A model generated the notes under the pieces. It did not search any database and had not been told where the DNA came from. It was given only the letters and a program-made list of their open reading frames with translations. Made by a program: the position numbers and the translations under genes. DNA of 64,000 nt from Thiosymbion sp942492625 (lineage in GTDB: Bacteria > Pseudomonadota > Gammaproteobacteria > Chromatiales > Chromatiaceae), in assembly GCA_942492625.1 (NCBI GenBank), contig CALOFM010000037.1, positions 1 through 64,000 on the forward strand, written 5' to 3'. Shown here piece by piece: positions 44,369 to 52,148 of the stretch (the first letter of the stretch is position 1; each line of letters begins with the position of its first letter).

Positions 44369-45556
44369 ATGACTTCACCACAGATCCTGGCCCAGTTCAG
44401 CGGCCTGCAGGAAATGATGCGCGACCTGCTGCGCAGCGTCCCCGAGACCGACGCCAACGGCCGCTTTCACCCCCGGCTCGCCTCCCTCGGGTGGTACCTC
44501 GGCCGATCGGTCTTTCGCGAGACCTATTGGCTGCGCGAGGTCCTTGCCGCGGAGGCGGATCTGACCGAGCGGGTGCGCCCATTGTTTACCACCGGCACCA
44601 TGGATCTGAGCGCCCAGTGTGCTCGACTACCGCCGCGGGACCACTTGCTCAGCTGGGCGGCGGAGATCCAGGACGAGAACCTGCGCCGCCTGGCGACGCC
44701 GGGCGTGCTCCCCGCCAATCCCCTGCTGGAGAATGACCGGCTTCAGTGGTTCCTGCTCCAGGAAGGAACTCGCGACTACGAGTCCATGCTGGTGGTGCTG
44801 CATGAACGGCGTCTGGCGCGCCCGGATACGGACTACGGGGTGCGGGAGTCGTTGGAGCCTGCGGCTCCGGTACCGGACCTCGTCGAGGTTGAGCAGGGTC
44901 ACTACCGCATCGGCTCCCGGGACGAGCCCTTCGCCTACGATAACGAGCTGCCGCCCCAGGCCGTGGAGCTATCGGGATTTCGCATCGCTCGGCGTCCGGT
45001 CAGCAATGCGCAGTACCTCGCCTTCATGGAGGCCGACGGTTACCAAAACGACGGGCTCTGGAGCGCCGCGGCGAAGCAATGGCGAGATGCGGCCGGCTGC
45101 ACAGCGCCCGGGCACTGGCGTCAGGACGCGGCTGGACATTGGTTTGCCGTCGGCCTCAATGGGCCGGGAGACCTTCTGCCCGAGGAGCCGGTTTCGGGGA
45201 TCTGCCACCACGAGGCGCTTGCATTCGCAGCCTGGACCGCAAGCCTCCGCGCAGGGCTGAAAGGCGCCGTTCTCCAGCACGAATACCAATGGGAGGTGGC
45301 CGCGCGCTCAGGCCGCATCGGGGGAACCGGACGCGTATGGGAGTGGTGCGCCAATCCCTTTCATCCCTATCCCCAATTCAGTCCCTTCCCGGATACCTCG
45401 GTGTCGCAGGTCCAGTTCAGGGGCGACCATTTCAGTCTGCGCGGGGCAAGCCTGCACACGCAACGCTGCCTGCGCCGGTCGAGCTTCCGCAACCGGGCGT
45501 GGCCGGAAGAACGATGCCGCTTCAGCGGGATGCGGTTGGTGTTTCCGCCGGCCTGA
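44369..45556 (+). CDS. EgtB/SUMF1-like protein with replaced iron ligands
   Basis: A 395-residue protein with the layout of the EgtB sulfoxide synthase family: an N-terminal DinB-like four-helix domain (about 1-160) and a C-terminal formylglycine-enzyme-like fold (from GHYRIGSRDEPFAYDNELPP to FSGMRLVFPPA). In EgtB the iron is held by a first-helix histidine and an HxxxHxE motif. Here the first-helix region reads WYLGRSVF (42-49) without histidine, and the second reads EGTRDYE (132-138), so E132 and D136 stand where His is expected and E138 is kept. The C-terminal domain keeps VSNAQYLAFMEADGY and RVWEWCANPF. The substrate is unknown. Confidence 0.78.
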   Translation: MTSPQILAQFSGLQEMMRDLLRSVPETDANGRFHPRLASLGWYLGRSVFRETYWLREVLAAEADLTERVRPLFTTGTMDLSAQCARLPPRDHLLSWAAEIQDENLRRLATPGVLPANPLLENDRLQWFLLQEGTRDYESMLVVLHERRLARPDTDYGVRESLEPAAPVPDLVEVEQGHYRIGSRDEPFAYDNELPPQAVELSGFRIARRPVSNAQYLAFMEADGYQNDGLWSAAAKQWRDAAGCTAPGHWRQDAAGHWFAVGLNGPGDLLPEEPVSGICHHEALAFAAWTASLRAGLKGAVLQHEYQWEVAARSGRIGGTGRVWEWCANPFHPYPQFSPFPDTSVSQVQFRGDHFSLRGASLHTQRCLRRSSFRNRAWPEERCRFSGMRLVFPPA

Positions 45557-45622
45557 GCGGTAGTCCGCTCAAGGTCGCGTCACGTACCTCCCGGAAAACG
45601 GGTTGCGCCATTCTTGATCAAG

Positions 45623-46543
45623 CTAGTCGACCGCATGTGCGCAATCGCGAAGAAACTCGAGCGCGGCTGCCCTCGCGATCCTGGACGACTTGAGCCACCT
45701 GAAGAAGAGAAATCCGTGATTCGCCCGATATTCATCGGAAAAAAACATCGTTTGGCACGAGACGCCTTGGTTCTTGAGGGCTTCGGCATAGGCCTCTGAT
45801 TGTGAGAACAAACCGTCCTGCTCACCTGCGCAAAGCCAAACCGGAGGCAGGCCAGGGGAAACCCGCCGGATGGGAGAGCAAAACTTGGAGTTTTTCGCAT
45901 ACAGCTGCGCATCGGCACCCAGAAAGCTCCGTGCATATGTCCTGATGAAAGGTAAACCTGAGCTCAGTACGCTGTCGAAGTCGTACACGCCGTAAAAAAG
46001 CACCAGTCCTTTCACCGCCACCTTGGCGATATCGCGCCGGCCCCCTACCTCGTAGAACAGCTCATCGTCGTGCAATGCGCTGGCATACCAGGATGCGATC
46101 TGGGCGCCGGCGGAATCACCGGCAAGCACGATGGCGGAGGGGTCACCACCGTAACCTTCCGTGTTGCGGCCAACCCAATCTATCGCCTGGATGGCGTCTT
46201 GCAACGGAGCGGGAAACCTGCTTTTCGGGGCCAGGCGATAGTTGATGTTGACCGTCAGAAATCCGTTGCGCGCGAAGGTTGCGGCAATCCCTTTATAGAT
46301 CTTTTTGTCAGCGCTGATCCATCCGCCGCCGTGGAAAAAGATGAGAACGGGCAGGGGTTCCGCAGTGGCGGTCCTGGGTCTGAGTATGTCAAGGCGCTGC
46401 TCGGCTTCGATTCCGTAAGGGAGGTTGGAGAACAGGTCCAGGTCCTTGGCGAGGCCGAAATTGAGCAGGGGGCTCCCTAACCTGCCGAAAAAATTGAAAA
46501 AGATCTTCAACGTGTACGCATTGATATCCAGCATTGAAATCAT
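45623..46543 (-). CDS. Alpha/beta hydrolase, hormone-sensitive lipase-like
   Basis: A 306-residue esterase or lipase of the HSL-type (bacterial family IV). The oxyanion motif HGGGW lies at about residue 72, the nucleophile serine in GDSAGAQ near 145, and the C-terminal acid and histidine in AGEQDGLF and ANHGF. I choose ATG 46543 because GAGAGG lies nine bases upstream; ATG 46579 would add twelve residues and has only a weak site. The first 60 residues contain a hydrophobic patch (YTLKIFFNFFG), perhaps a membrane contact. It is divergent from the GNAT gene. The physiological ester is unknown. Confidence 0.83.
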   Translation of the reverse strand: MISMLDINAYTLKIFFNFFGRLGSPLLNFGLAKDLDLFSNLPYGIEAEQRLDILRPRTATAEPLPVLIFFHGGGWISADKKIYKGIAATFARNGFLTVNINYRLAPKSRFPAPLQDAIQAIDWVGRNTEGYGGDPSAIVLAGDSAGAQIASWYASALHDDELFYEVGGRRDIAKVAVKGLVLFYGVYDFDSVLSSGLPFIRTYARSFLGADAQLYAKNSKFCSPIRRVSPGLPPVWLCAGEQDGLFSQSEAYAEALKNQGVSCQTMFFSDEYRANHGFLFFRWLKSSRIARAAALEFLRDCAHAVD

Positions 46544-46843
46544 GCCAGTGAACCTCTCATCCTTACGCGAATACGGCATTTTCTCAGAGTCGAGTAGGAG
46601 ATTCGTCTGCGAGTCGAAGCAAAGGGAAAAGTCTCCCGGGCATCTGCAACGCGCTGCCGTGGTGTGCCTCAATCCCCGACGTTTCGAGGCGCGCCAAGGC
46701 TGAGTAGATAGTCATTTCGGTATATGTTAATATTGCAACGCGCAATTCAAGTGATTGTTCCGCGGAGGGGGTAGCGCTCGAAAGTGCTTGTTTCCGCTCT
46801 CTTCGGGCATCGACAAATCTAGACACTGTGGTAGTAGTTCAGC

Positions 46844-47602
46844 ATGTCTTCACATCCAGCAGGGTACGAGCGGCGCACGGTAGGGAGTGGACGCAAGTCC
46901 GAGGCTGCAGACTACGGGGAGGTAGTGATCCGCAGCTTCCGCCCGGATGAGGACGACGAGCAGCAGATGGGCAAGCTGGTGTTCAACAACGCCTTTCTGG
47001 GCCAGCCTTTCCATAAAATTTGTCCCTGTAAGCAGTGGTTCAAGGATGTCGTTCTCACTCCTTACATCAAATACCAGCCGGAAAATATCCACGTCGCCAT
47101 TCATAAACAGAGCGGGCGTCTGATTGGGTACCTCACCGGATCCATGGGCGGGCAACAGTTCGAAGAGAAGCAGTACAGCATGGTGCGTAAACAGGTGATC
47201 TCCCTCGCCTTATCGCTGACCATGCCTTGGACCTTTTTTGACCACTCCCACCGGCTGTTTGCCACGCATGTGATTTTCAAAGGCGAAAGCGAACGACCGA
47301 GCCGCCCGCAATCGGGGGTGCATTGGCACTTCCAGGTAGATAAGGATTTTCGTGGCCAGGGAGTTGGTTCCAAGCTGTTGCGGCGCTTCATAGACGACGC
47401 GATCGAGGCCGATTTCGATCTCATCTGGGCCGAAGTGATGGCTTACAACGACAAGCCGCCGAAGTATTTCGAAGATCGAGGTTGGTCTATTTACGACTCG
47501 CGACCAACATCGGTTTTTGGAGGACACGTCGACTACCCCGTCGAGATACTTTGTATCGAGCAACCGCTTTCGTCACTAGACGCGCTGATACAGCCCGCCT
47601 GA
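46844..47602 (+). CDS. GNAT family N-acetyltransferase
   Basis: A 252-residue acetyltransferase. The acetyl-CoA motif A is clear: VDKDFRGQGVGSKLLRRFIDDA, containing the Q/RxxGxG/A signature. An N-terminal stretch of about 25 residues precedes the fold (VVIRSFRPDEDDEQQMGKLV). An insert at about 95-150 (GQQFEEKQYSMVRKQVISLALSLTMPWTFFDHSH) makes the protein longer than a typical single-domain GNAT and contains a hydrophobic segment. The C-terminus (VMAYNDKPPKYFEDRGWSIYD) completes the fold. The substrate cannot be assigned; the gene is monocistronic. Confidence 0.83.
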   Translation: MSSHPAGYERRTVGSGRKSEAADYGEVVIRSFRPDEDDEQQMGKLVFNNAFLGQPFHKICPCKQWFKDVVLTPYIKYQPENIHVAIHKQSGRLIGYLTGSMGGQQFEEKQYSMVRKQVISLALSLTMPWTFFDHSHRLFATHVIFKGESERPSRPQSGVHWHFQVDKDFRGQGVGSKLLRRFIDDAIEADFDLIWAEVMAYNDKPPKYFEDRGWSIYDSRPTSVFGGHVDYPVEILCIEQPLSSLDALIQPA

Positions 47603-47691
47603 CCTATCGGCTCGGATTCGGTTCTCGACTCCCGGGAGGTTGTCCGGCGTCCGCGGTTCCGCATTAGGGCAGTCGCAAGTCGGACAGCTTC

Positions 47692-48861
47692 CTAGTCCCG
47701 CCTCAGATCCTCCGTAACCGCGATAGGTGTTGGAAGGCGCTTCACGACCAGGTACGAAGAGACCAGGAAGGTTAAAACCGTCGCCAGTTGGATGGTGTAG
47801 GACATCCTGGGTCCTATGATCGTGAGCTCAAGCGCCAAGGCGCTGATCAGCAGGGAGAACTCACTCATTTGCGCGAGGCGCTGGCCAATCTCCAGGGCGC
47901 TCTTGGGTCCTTCGCCGGTGATCATTAGAAGGAAGCGGAAGACGATGGGCTTGAATGCCAGTGCCGCAACGGCGACCAGCGCAGCGGGCAGCAAGACGTC
48001 GGCGAGCATCCCCAGATCGAGCTGAATCCCGATGCTGAAGAAAAAAAGCACGAGAAAGAAGTCCCGTAGCGGTCGCAGGCTGTCGGCGATGTAGATGGCG
48101 ATGGGGCTGGATGCGAGGGCTACCCCCGCGATGAATGCGCCTATCTCGTGCGAGAGTCCAAACAGACTCGCGAGCTCGGCCATCCCCATGCACCAGCCGA
48201 TGGCGACCAGGAAGACATACTCGCGAATGGTGTCGAAGCGCTTGATCAACGGAATCAGCGCGAAGCGCGCGCAGAGCCCCCCGATCACCGCCAGAGTTGG
48301 CAGCATCAACAGCATCAGGGCAACGTCGGCCCAGGGCTGCTCACCCGCGGCCGCACCCCGCAGTAGCAGCAGCATTGCGATTGCGATCAGGTCCTGCAGC
48401 AACAGGATGCTGATGATGATCTCGCCCATGCGCTGATGATGCAGCACTGTAGTGGGCAGCAGCTTTAACCCGATGATGGTGCTGGAGAGCGTCATGGTGC
48501 CTCCGAGCACGACGGATTCCAGCATGGAAAAGCCGAGCGTGAGTCCCAGCCCCAATCCGGCAGCGGCAAAGATCAGCGAGCTGCCGAGGGTTACCAAGGT
48601 AGTGCGGCGCACGCTTTGCAGCAGGTCCTGGGGGTGCAAGTCCAGGCCGAGAAGGAAAAGCAGGAACATGATTCCGATATGGGCAATCTCCGAGGCGATC
48701 TCTGCGTCTTCCAACAGCCCGAGTCCGGAGGGGCCGAACAAGACACCCAACACGATGTACGCCAGCAATAACGGCTGGCGAGCCGCCAGCGCGAGAGTGG
48801 CCAGCACCGCAGCGCCGGTAAACACGAGAAAGATCGTGTAGACGATAGGATCTTGGGTCAT
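47692..48861 (-). CDS. CPA2-type cation:proton antiporter
   Basis: A 389-residue inner-membrane antiporter with about twelve helices, related to KefB/KefC and RosB-like exchangers but without the C-terminal TrkA-N domain. Conserved regions are VLGVLFGPSGLGLL, LLFLLGLDLHPQDL, GGTMTLSSTIIGLKLL, LLLQDLIAIAMLL with its conserved acidic residue, LSHEIGAFIAGVALASS, and FFFSIGIQLD. It probably exchanges K+ or Na+ for H+ at the cytoplasmic membrane. It is convergent with the GNAT gene and divergent from the XRE regulator. Confidence 0.9.
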   Translation of the reverse strand: MTQDPIVYTIFLVFTGAAVLATLALAARQPLLLAYIVLGVLFGPSGLGLLEDAEIASEIAHIGIMFLLFLLGLDLHPQDLLQSVRRTTLVTLGSSLIFAAAGLGLGLTLGFSMLESVVLGGTMTLSSTIIGLKLLPTTVLHHQRMGEIIISILLLQDLIAIAMLLLLRGAAAGEQPWADVALMLLMLPTLAVIGGLCARFALIPLIKRFDTIREYVFLVAIGWCMGMAELASLFGLSHEIGAFIAGVALASSPIAIYIADSLRPLRDFFLVLFFFSIGIQLDLGMLADVLLPAALVAVAALAFKPIVFRFLLMITGEGPKSALEIGQRLAQMSEFSLLISALALELTIIGPRMSYTIQLATVLTFLVSSYLVVKRLPTPIAVTEDLRRD

Positions 48862-49040
48862 GGTTACCCTGTTCCAGGTCGCCGGGATTGCCGAGCCCGC
48901 ACATACAGCAAACGTCGGGTCGGAGGAAGGACATCCTTACAGCTTAGCAGCCCGTTGGAATTTCGGAACGACGCCTCGCATCGATCTCTCGTGCTCGATC
49001 TGTGTACCATGTCTGATAAAAGCTTGAGTATGCTTGGCGC

Positions 49041-49415
49041 ATGGAGCTGACCAAACAAATCGGCCTTCGTCTTCGGGCGGCGCGCAAGGCGCAAAACCTG
49101 AGCCTGGCGGCACTTGCCGCGCGCACTTCGTCTCTGTCCAAGTCTCGCATCAGCAATTACGAGCAGGGACTGAGGCGCATGGGGCTGGAGGAGGCTCGCG
49201 AGCTGGCGGCCGCGCTGGGTACGGCGACGGCTACCTACCTCCTCTGTCTGGAGGACGAGGGGCAAGTGTCGGAAAGGGAGAGCGCCCTCCTGGAGCTTTA
49301 TCGCCACGCCGACAACCGCGGCAAGGAAACTATCCTGCGTATCGCCGAGTCTCAGGCAGGCTACGAGGTCTCAGGCGAGGGTGAGCAGCCTGTCGAAGAG
49401 CCGCCCCGCACCTAG
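49041..49415 (+). CDS. XRE family transcriptional regulator
   Basis: A 124-residue regulator with an N-terminal Cro/C1-type helix-turn-helix (about residues 6-60; IGLRLRAARKAQNLSLAALA, then SLSKSRISNYEQGLRRM, the recognition helix). The C-terminal part is short and helical with no known ligand domain. ATG 49041 follows a weakly purine-rich stretch. It stands about 180 bases from the start of the antiporter gene, so regulation of its divergent neighbour is one possibility. A perfect 24-base palindrome lies 38 bases downstream. Confidence 0.85.
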   Translation: MELTKQIGLRLRAARKAQNLSLAALAARTSSLSKSRISNYEQGLRRMGLEEARELAAALGTATATYLLCLEDEGQVSERESALLELYRHADNRGKETILRIAESQAGYEVSGEGEQPVEEPPRT

Positions 49416-49452
49416 CGATCGTATTACCTTTTCGGTGGCGTGGGAGGGAGAG

Positions 49453-49476
49453 CACTTTTTGTGAACACAAAAAGTG
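49453..49476. terminator. Perfect palindrome downstream of the XRE gene
   Basis: CACTTTTTGTG, AA, CACAAAAAGTG is a perfect 24-base palindrome with A/T-rich arms. On the plus strand TTTG follows. It is between convergent genes, which suits a bidirectional terminator, but the sequence would also suit a dimeric repressor. Confidence 0.5.
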
Positions 49477-49537
49477 TTTGATTGGCGGTGGTGATTCCCG
49501 ACCCGTCCCTGGGTCGACTCGACGAAAGTATCGCCGC

Positions 49538-49984
49538 TTACTTGTAAGCGCCGACGCCGCAGAAGAAACCTTCGTCGTTTTTCAGGATGTAGCTGGTCTT
49601 TTCCTTGATCTCTTCGGAGCCCGGGTAGGGCCACTTGTAGTCGACCCAGCCCGCGCCCTCGCCGGTGGAGACGGCGATCATATCCTGGAACAGGGTATCA
49701 CCGTACTTGTTGAAGTCTTTCAGGTTTTTTCCGACCAGTTCGGGCTTTTTGGCGTGAGAAAGCATGACTCCCTCGTTGTCCATGCAGAACACGTAGAGAT
49801 CCATCTCCTGGAACCCGCCGTCCGGGGCGGCGAAGGCGGCGAATGCCTCCTCGCTGCCCATGTCGTTGACTGCGGCTTGGGCCTTCTCGCTCATTACCTT
49901 GGCCTCGTCTGGGGTGGCCATGTCACCGGCGAAGGCAAAGGACATCAGGGTAGCGCCAGCAATGGTGGCAATGATTCTTTTCAT
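49538..49984 (-). CDS. Secreted single Cache-domain protein
   Basis: A 148-residue periplasmic protein with a signal peptide (MKRIIATIAGATLMSFAFA) and one sCache_2-type ligand-binding domain. The typical blocks are DEAKVMSEKAQAAVNDMGSEEAFAAF, the DLYVFCMDNEGVMLSHAKKPELVGKNL core, and GWVDYKWPYPGSEEIKEKTSYI, ending FFCGVGAYK. It lacks any signalling or membrane domain, so it is probably a free periplasmic binding protein. Homologues commonly sit in sulfur-oxidising and metal-reducing bacteria. The start is secured by the signal peptide and an AAGGATACGC site upstream. Confidence 0.88.
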   Translation of the reverse strand: MKRIIATIAGATLMSFAFAGDMATPDEAKVMSEKAQAAVNDMGSEEAFAAFAAPDGGFQEMDLYVFCMDNEGVMLSHAKKPELVGKNLKDFNKYGDTLFQDMIAVSTGEGAGWVDYKWPYPGSEEIKEKTSYILKNDEGFFCGVGAYK

Positions 49985-50258
49985 GTTGCGTATCCTTCAG
50001 TGGTTCTTGTGTGGTGGGAACGGCGAAAATAGACCAATCTGGGCGCCTGGTCCAGCGGCCGGTGGTATTTCTCCAGAGATTTCGGCCGAAGACGCATTGT
50101 CCTGGTTGGAACCGCTAGGCGAGGTAGCGAGGTAGTGCGGGCTCGGGAAAAACACTCCCGCGATTGAGGCGAGTATCCGACTCGGGCCCCGAGCTCGGAT
50201 GCAGGTAATTACCGGGCTCGCGGTTCTGCTGTAACAGGGTGGTGAATCGGGCGGGCTC

Positions 50259-50480
50259 TTAAGCGGCCTCGTCCTCGTGCGCGTGGGCCTCGAGCTCATG
50301 CAGGTAGGCGACACCTACCGCATCGGCAACGTCGCCCCCTCTTTCCCGCATAATATGGATCAGCACTGCACGCAGCGAGGTTCGGTCTACCGCGACGAGC
50401 AACTTGCCGGCGGACTCCGGGTCTCCGGCGTCGAGTAGTGGATCGAGCTTCTCAAGAATCTCCTGGGTTATCTCCAGCAT
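50259..50480 (-). CDS. Small uncharacterised acidic protein
   Basis: A 73-residue protein starting at ATG 50480, behind TAGAGGCACCC; an upstream ATG at 50555 would put a 25-residue Cys-containing extension before it without a ribosome-binding site. It is acidic and helical, with LEKLDPLLDAGDPESAGKLLV followed by HIMRERGGDVADAVGVAYLHELEAH. It has no membrane segment. The downstream end and the His-rich tail suggest a soluble protein. No family is recognised. Its promoter region is shared with phaR and contains a PhaR-type site. Confidence 0.65.
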   Translation of the reverse strand: MLEITQEILEKLDPLLDAGDPESAGKLLVAVDRTSLRAVLIHIMRERGGDVADAVGVAYLHELEAHAHEDEAA

Positions 50481-50532
50481 GGGTGCCTCTACTAAAATCG
50501 CGTGCGAACAGCCTGCACACATCACAATTGTA

Positions 50533-50548
50533 TTGTGCAGCGCAGCAA
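50533..50548. promoter_or_regulatory. Candidate PhaR operator, distal
   Basis: TTGTGCAGCGCAGCAA matches the phaP-upstream 16-mer TTGTGCACTGCAACAA at 13 of 16 positions. It lies between phaR and the divergent small acidic-protein gene, about 200 bases before the phaR ATG, so it could affect either. Confidence 0.6.
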
Positions 50549-50665
50549 AAGTCACGCATGCCTGGTTTCGTGATGGTTGAGATCAAGCTTCCGTGTGAAA
50601 ATAAAACGGCGTGGGCCTGTGTGCCAGGGAGTCCTTGACGGTAGAAGTCGTGCCCCGCATCGTTT

Positions 50666-50681
50666 TTGTTGCGCTGCGTCA
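50666..50681. promoter_or_regulatory. Candidate PhaR operator, proximal to phaR
   Basis: TTGTTGCGCTGCGTCA is the inverted form of the same motif (12 of 16 matches). It ends 64 bases before the phaR ATG, a good position for autoregulation. Confidence 0.55.
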
Positions 50682-50745
50682 TCCAGCGTTCCACGGGCTT
50701 GGGATAAACTTATCGGATAACTGTCTCCGGCACGAGCAGACCTCC

Positions 50746-51210
50746 ATGCCCGACCAGCGCATCATCAAGAAGTACCCGAATCGCCGCCTCTATGACACGG
50801 AGGTTAGCAAGTACATTACCTTGGCCGACGTGCGGGAACTGGTCATGAAGGGGGTCGAGTTCCGGGTCTTGGATACGACCAACGACGATGACATCACGCG
50901 TGCCATCCTGCTCCAAATCATGCTTGAGGAGGAGAGTGGCGGGCAGCCCCTGTTCACCGCGACCATGTTGGGCCAAATCATACGTTTCTACGGCGGTACG
51001 CTGCAGGGCCTGTTCGCCAGGTACTTGGAGCAGTCTCTGAACGTTTTTGCCAAGCAGCAGCTGCAGTTCCGCGATGCTTGGGGAAAGGACCCTCTGAAAG
51101 CCGTCTCCCGCATGACGCAGCGCAATGTGGAAATGTGGAGTGATTTCCAAAAGGACTTGTTGCGAGCGACCGGCTTCAAGGAAGACGGTAAGCCGGAGAA
51201 GCGGGACTAG
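50746..51210 (+). CDS. phaR: Polyhydroxyalkanoate synthesis repressor PhaR
   Basis: DNA-binding regulator that senses PHA and represses phasin and its own gene. ATG 50746 gives MPDQRIIKKYPNRRLYDTEVSKYITLADV, the highly conserved N-terminal DNA-binding domain; the frame is open upstream without homology. The second region (TRAILLQIMLEEESGGQPLFT, LGQIIRFYGGTLQGLFARYLE) is the PHB-binding accessory domain. The 154-residue length is slightly short but normal. phaP follows after 165 bases, in the same direction, behind two further PhaR-like sites. Confidence 0.95.
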   Translation: MPDQRIIKKYPNRRLYDTEVSKYITLADVRELVMKGVEFRVLDTTNDDDITRAILLQIMLEEESGGQPLFTATMLGQIIRFYGGTLQGLFARYLEQSLNVFAKQQLQFRDAWGKDPLKAVSRMTQRNVEMWSDFQKDLLRATGFKEDGKPEKRD

Positions 51211-51301
51211 CCATCAGCAGTGTTTTGAGCTCGGCGGGCATTTCCGCTGCCGCTGTTCTTTTTTCAGCCAAATTCCTTGACAACCTTTGCTGCGGGTACT
51301 A

Positions 51302-51333
51302 TTGTGCACTGCAACAATTGCTGCACTGCAACA
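51302..51333. promoter_or_regulatory. Tandem candidate PhaR operators upstream of phaP
   Basis: Two direct copies of TGCACTGCAACA start at 51305 and 51322, 17 bases apart. The first sits in the palindrome-like TTGTGCACTGCAACAA (51302-51317). Between them TGCAACAATTGCTGCA (51310-51325) is itself a near-perfect palindrome (7 of 8 pairs). The array is 43-74 bases ahead of the phaP ATG, overlapping the likely promoter. Confidence 0.7.
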
Positions 51334-51375
51334 TTCGTTGCGATGCACATGTTCCTCAACCGACGGAGACGCACA

Positions 51376-51750
51376 ATGAACGCGAAAGACAACATCGACG
51401 CCGTAAAAGAGATGGGTTCCAAGGGCATGGAGAACCTGAACAAGCTCGCCGAGCTCAACATGAAGCTCGTGGAGAAGATCTCTGCCCGCCAGATGGAATC
51501 TCTGAACTTCATGATGGGGCAGAGCAAGCGCCAGCTGGAGTTGGCCAGCGCGGCCAAGGGCTACAGCGAGTTCATCAAGGGACAGGTGGAGTTGGCCAAG
51601 GAAACCAGTGAGCGGCTGCTCGAAGAGTCCAAGGCGAACATGCAGATCGCCAACGAGGTCAGTGAACAATATCGCACCTTCGCCCAACACGGCATGAGCG
51701 AGTTGTCCGAAGAGGTCAAGAAGGCCGCCCCGGATGTATTGAAGAGATAA
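51376..51750 (+). CDS. phaP: Phasin family protein
   Basis: Small amphipathic protein that coats PHA granules. ATG 51376 follows GGAGACGCACA and gives a 124-residue product; the longer frame is unsupported. The sequence is almost wholly helical: MENLNKLAELNMKLVEKISARQME, then GYSEFIKGQVELAKETSERLLEESKANMQIANEVSEQYRTFA, typical of the phasin_2 family. It is located next to phaR, but the PHA synthase genes phaC/phaE are not in the window. Its regulation by PhaR is strongly suggested by the upstream sites. Confidence 0.93.
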   Translation: MNAKDNIDAVKEMGSKGMENLNKLAELNMKLVEKISARQMESLNFMMGQSKRQLELASAAKGYSEFIKGQVELAKETSERLLEESKANMQIANEVSEQYRTFAQHGMSELSEEVKKAAPDVLKR

Positions 51751-52079
51751 GATCCCAAGCCGCGACAGGCGAGGACCGCACCGACAGGGGTGGTATCGAA
51801 GGTATCCGAACCGCGATTTGTTGGCGCCTGTCCAAGAATGGTGCCGGGTGGTGGTCAACCACCACCTGGCGCGGCGGGATGCCGCCGATGTCTGGTGCAA
51901 CACCCACTTTCGAACGGTAGGCGTTTCGCGCGCTGACCGCGCCCTTTTTCGCTCCCCCCGACGATGTGTCGGAATCGGCGACAGCGCATTACGACAACTT
52001 TGGTTTATGTCCGAGAGGCCGGTTACACGCCTCCGGACCACGAGTCCTCCTCGTCTCTCTCATCATGAGAAGAGCGTTC
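51751..52079. other. phaP-lgt intergenic region, possible small RNA
   Basis: About 330 bases contain no credible protein gene. Two strong hairpins are visible: GGTGGTGG-TCAA-CCACCACC extended by GTGCC/GGCGC (about 51840-51874), and GTCCG-A-GAGGC pairing with GCCTC-CGGAC (about 52009-52043). The second is followed by a true terminator at 52080, so a short transcript ending there is plausible. Confidence 0.35.
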
Positions 52080-52106
52080 AGCCCGGCACAGGCCGGGCTT
52101 TTTTTT
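52080..52106 (+). terminator. Rho-independent terminator (plus strand)
   Basis: AGCCCGGC and GCCGGGCT form an eight-pair GC-rich stem with an ACAG loop, followed by eight T residues. It is directional for plus-strand transcription. The nearest upstream plus-strand gene, phaP, ends 330 bases earlier, so it ends either a long phaP 3' UTR or an unannotated RNA. Confidence 0.85.
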
Positions 52107-52148
52107 GGTGCGCGCGGCAGGGCGCACCAACTCGGAGGTGCAAGCCAA

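Noticed and set aside
51976..52060. A tRNA-like stretch GTCCGAGAGGCCGGTTACACGC
   Set aside because: It resembles part of a tRNA-Ser but has no acceptor stem, anticodon arm or T-loop in place; a simple hairpin explains it.
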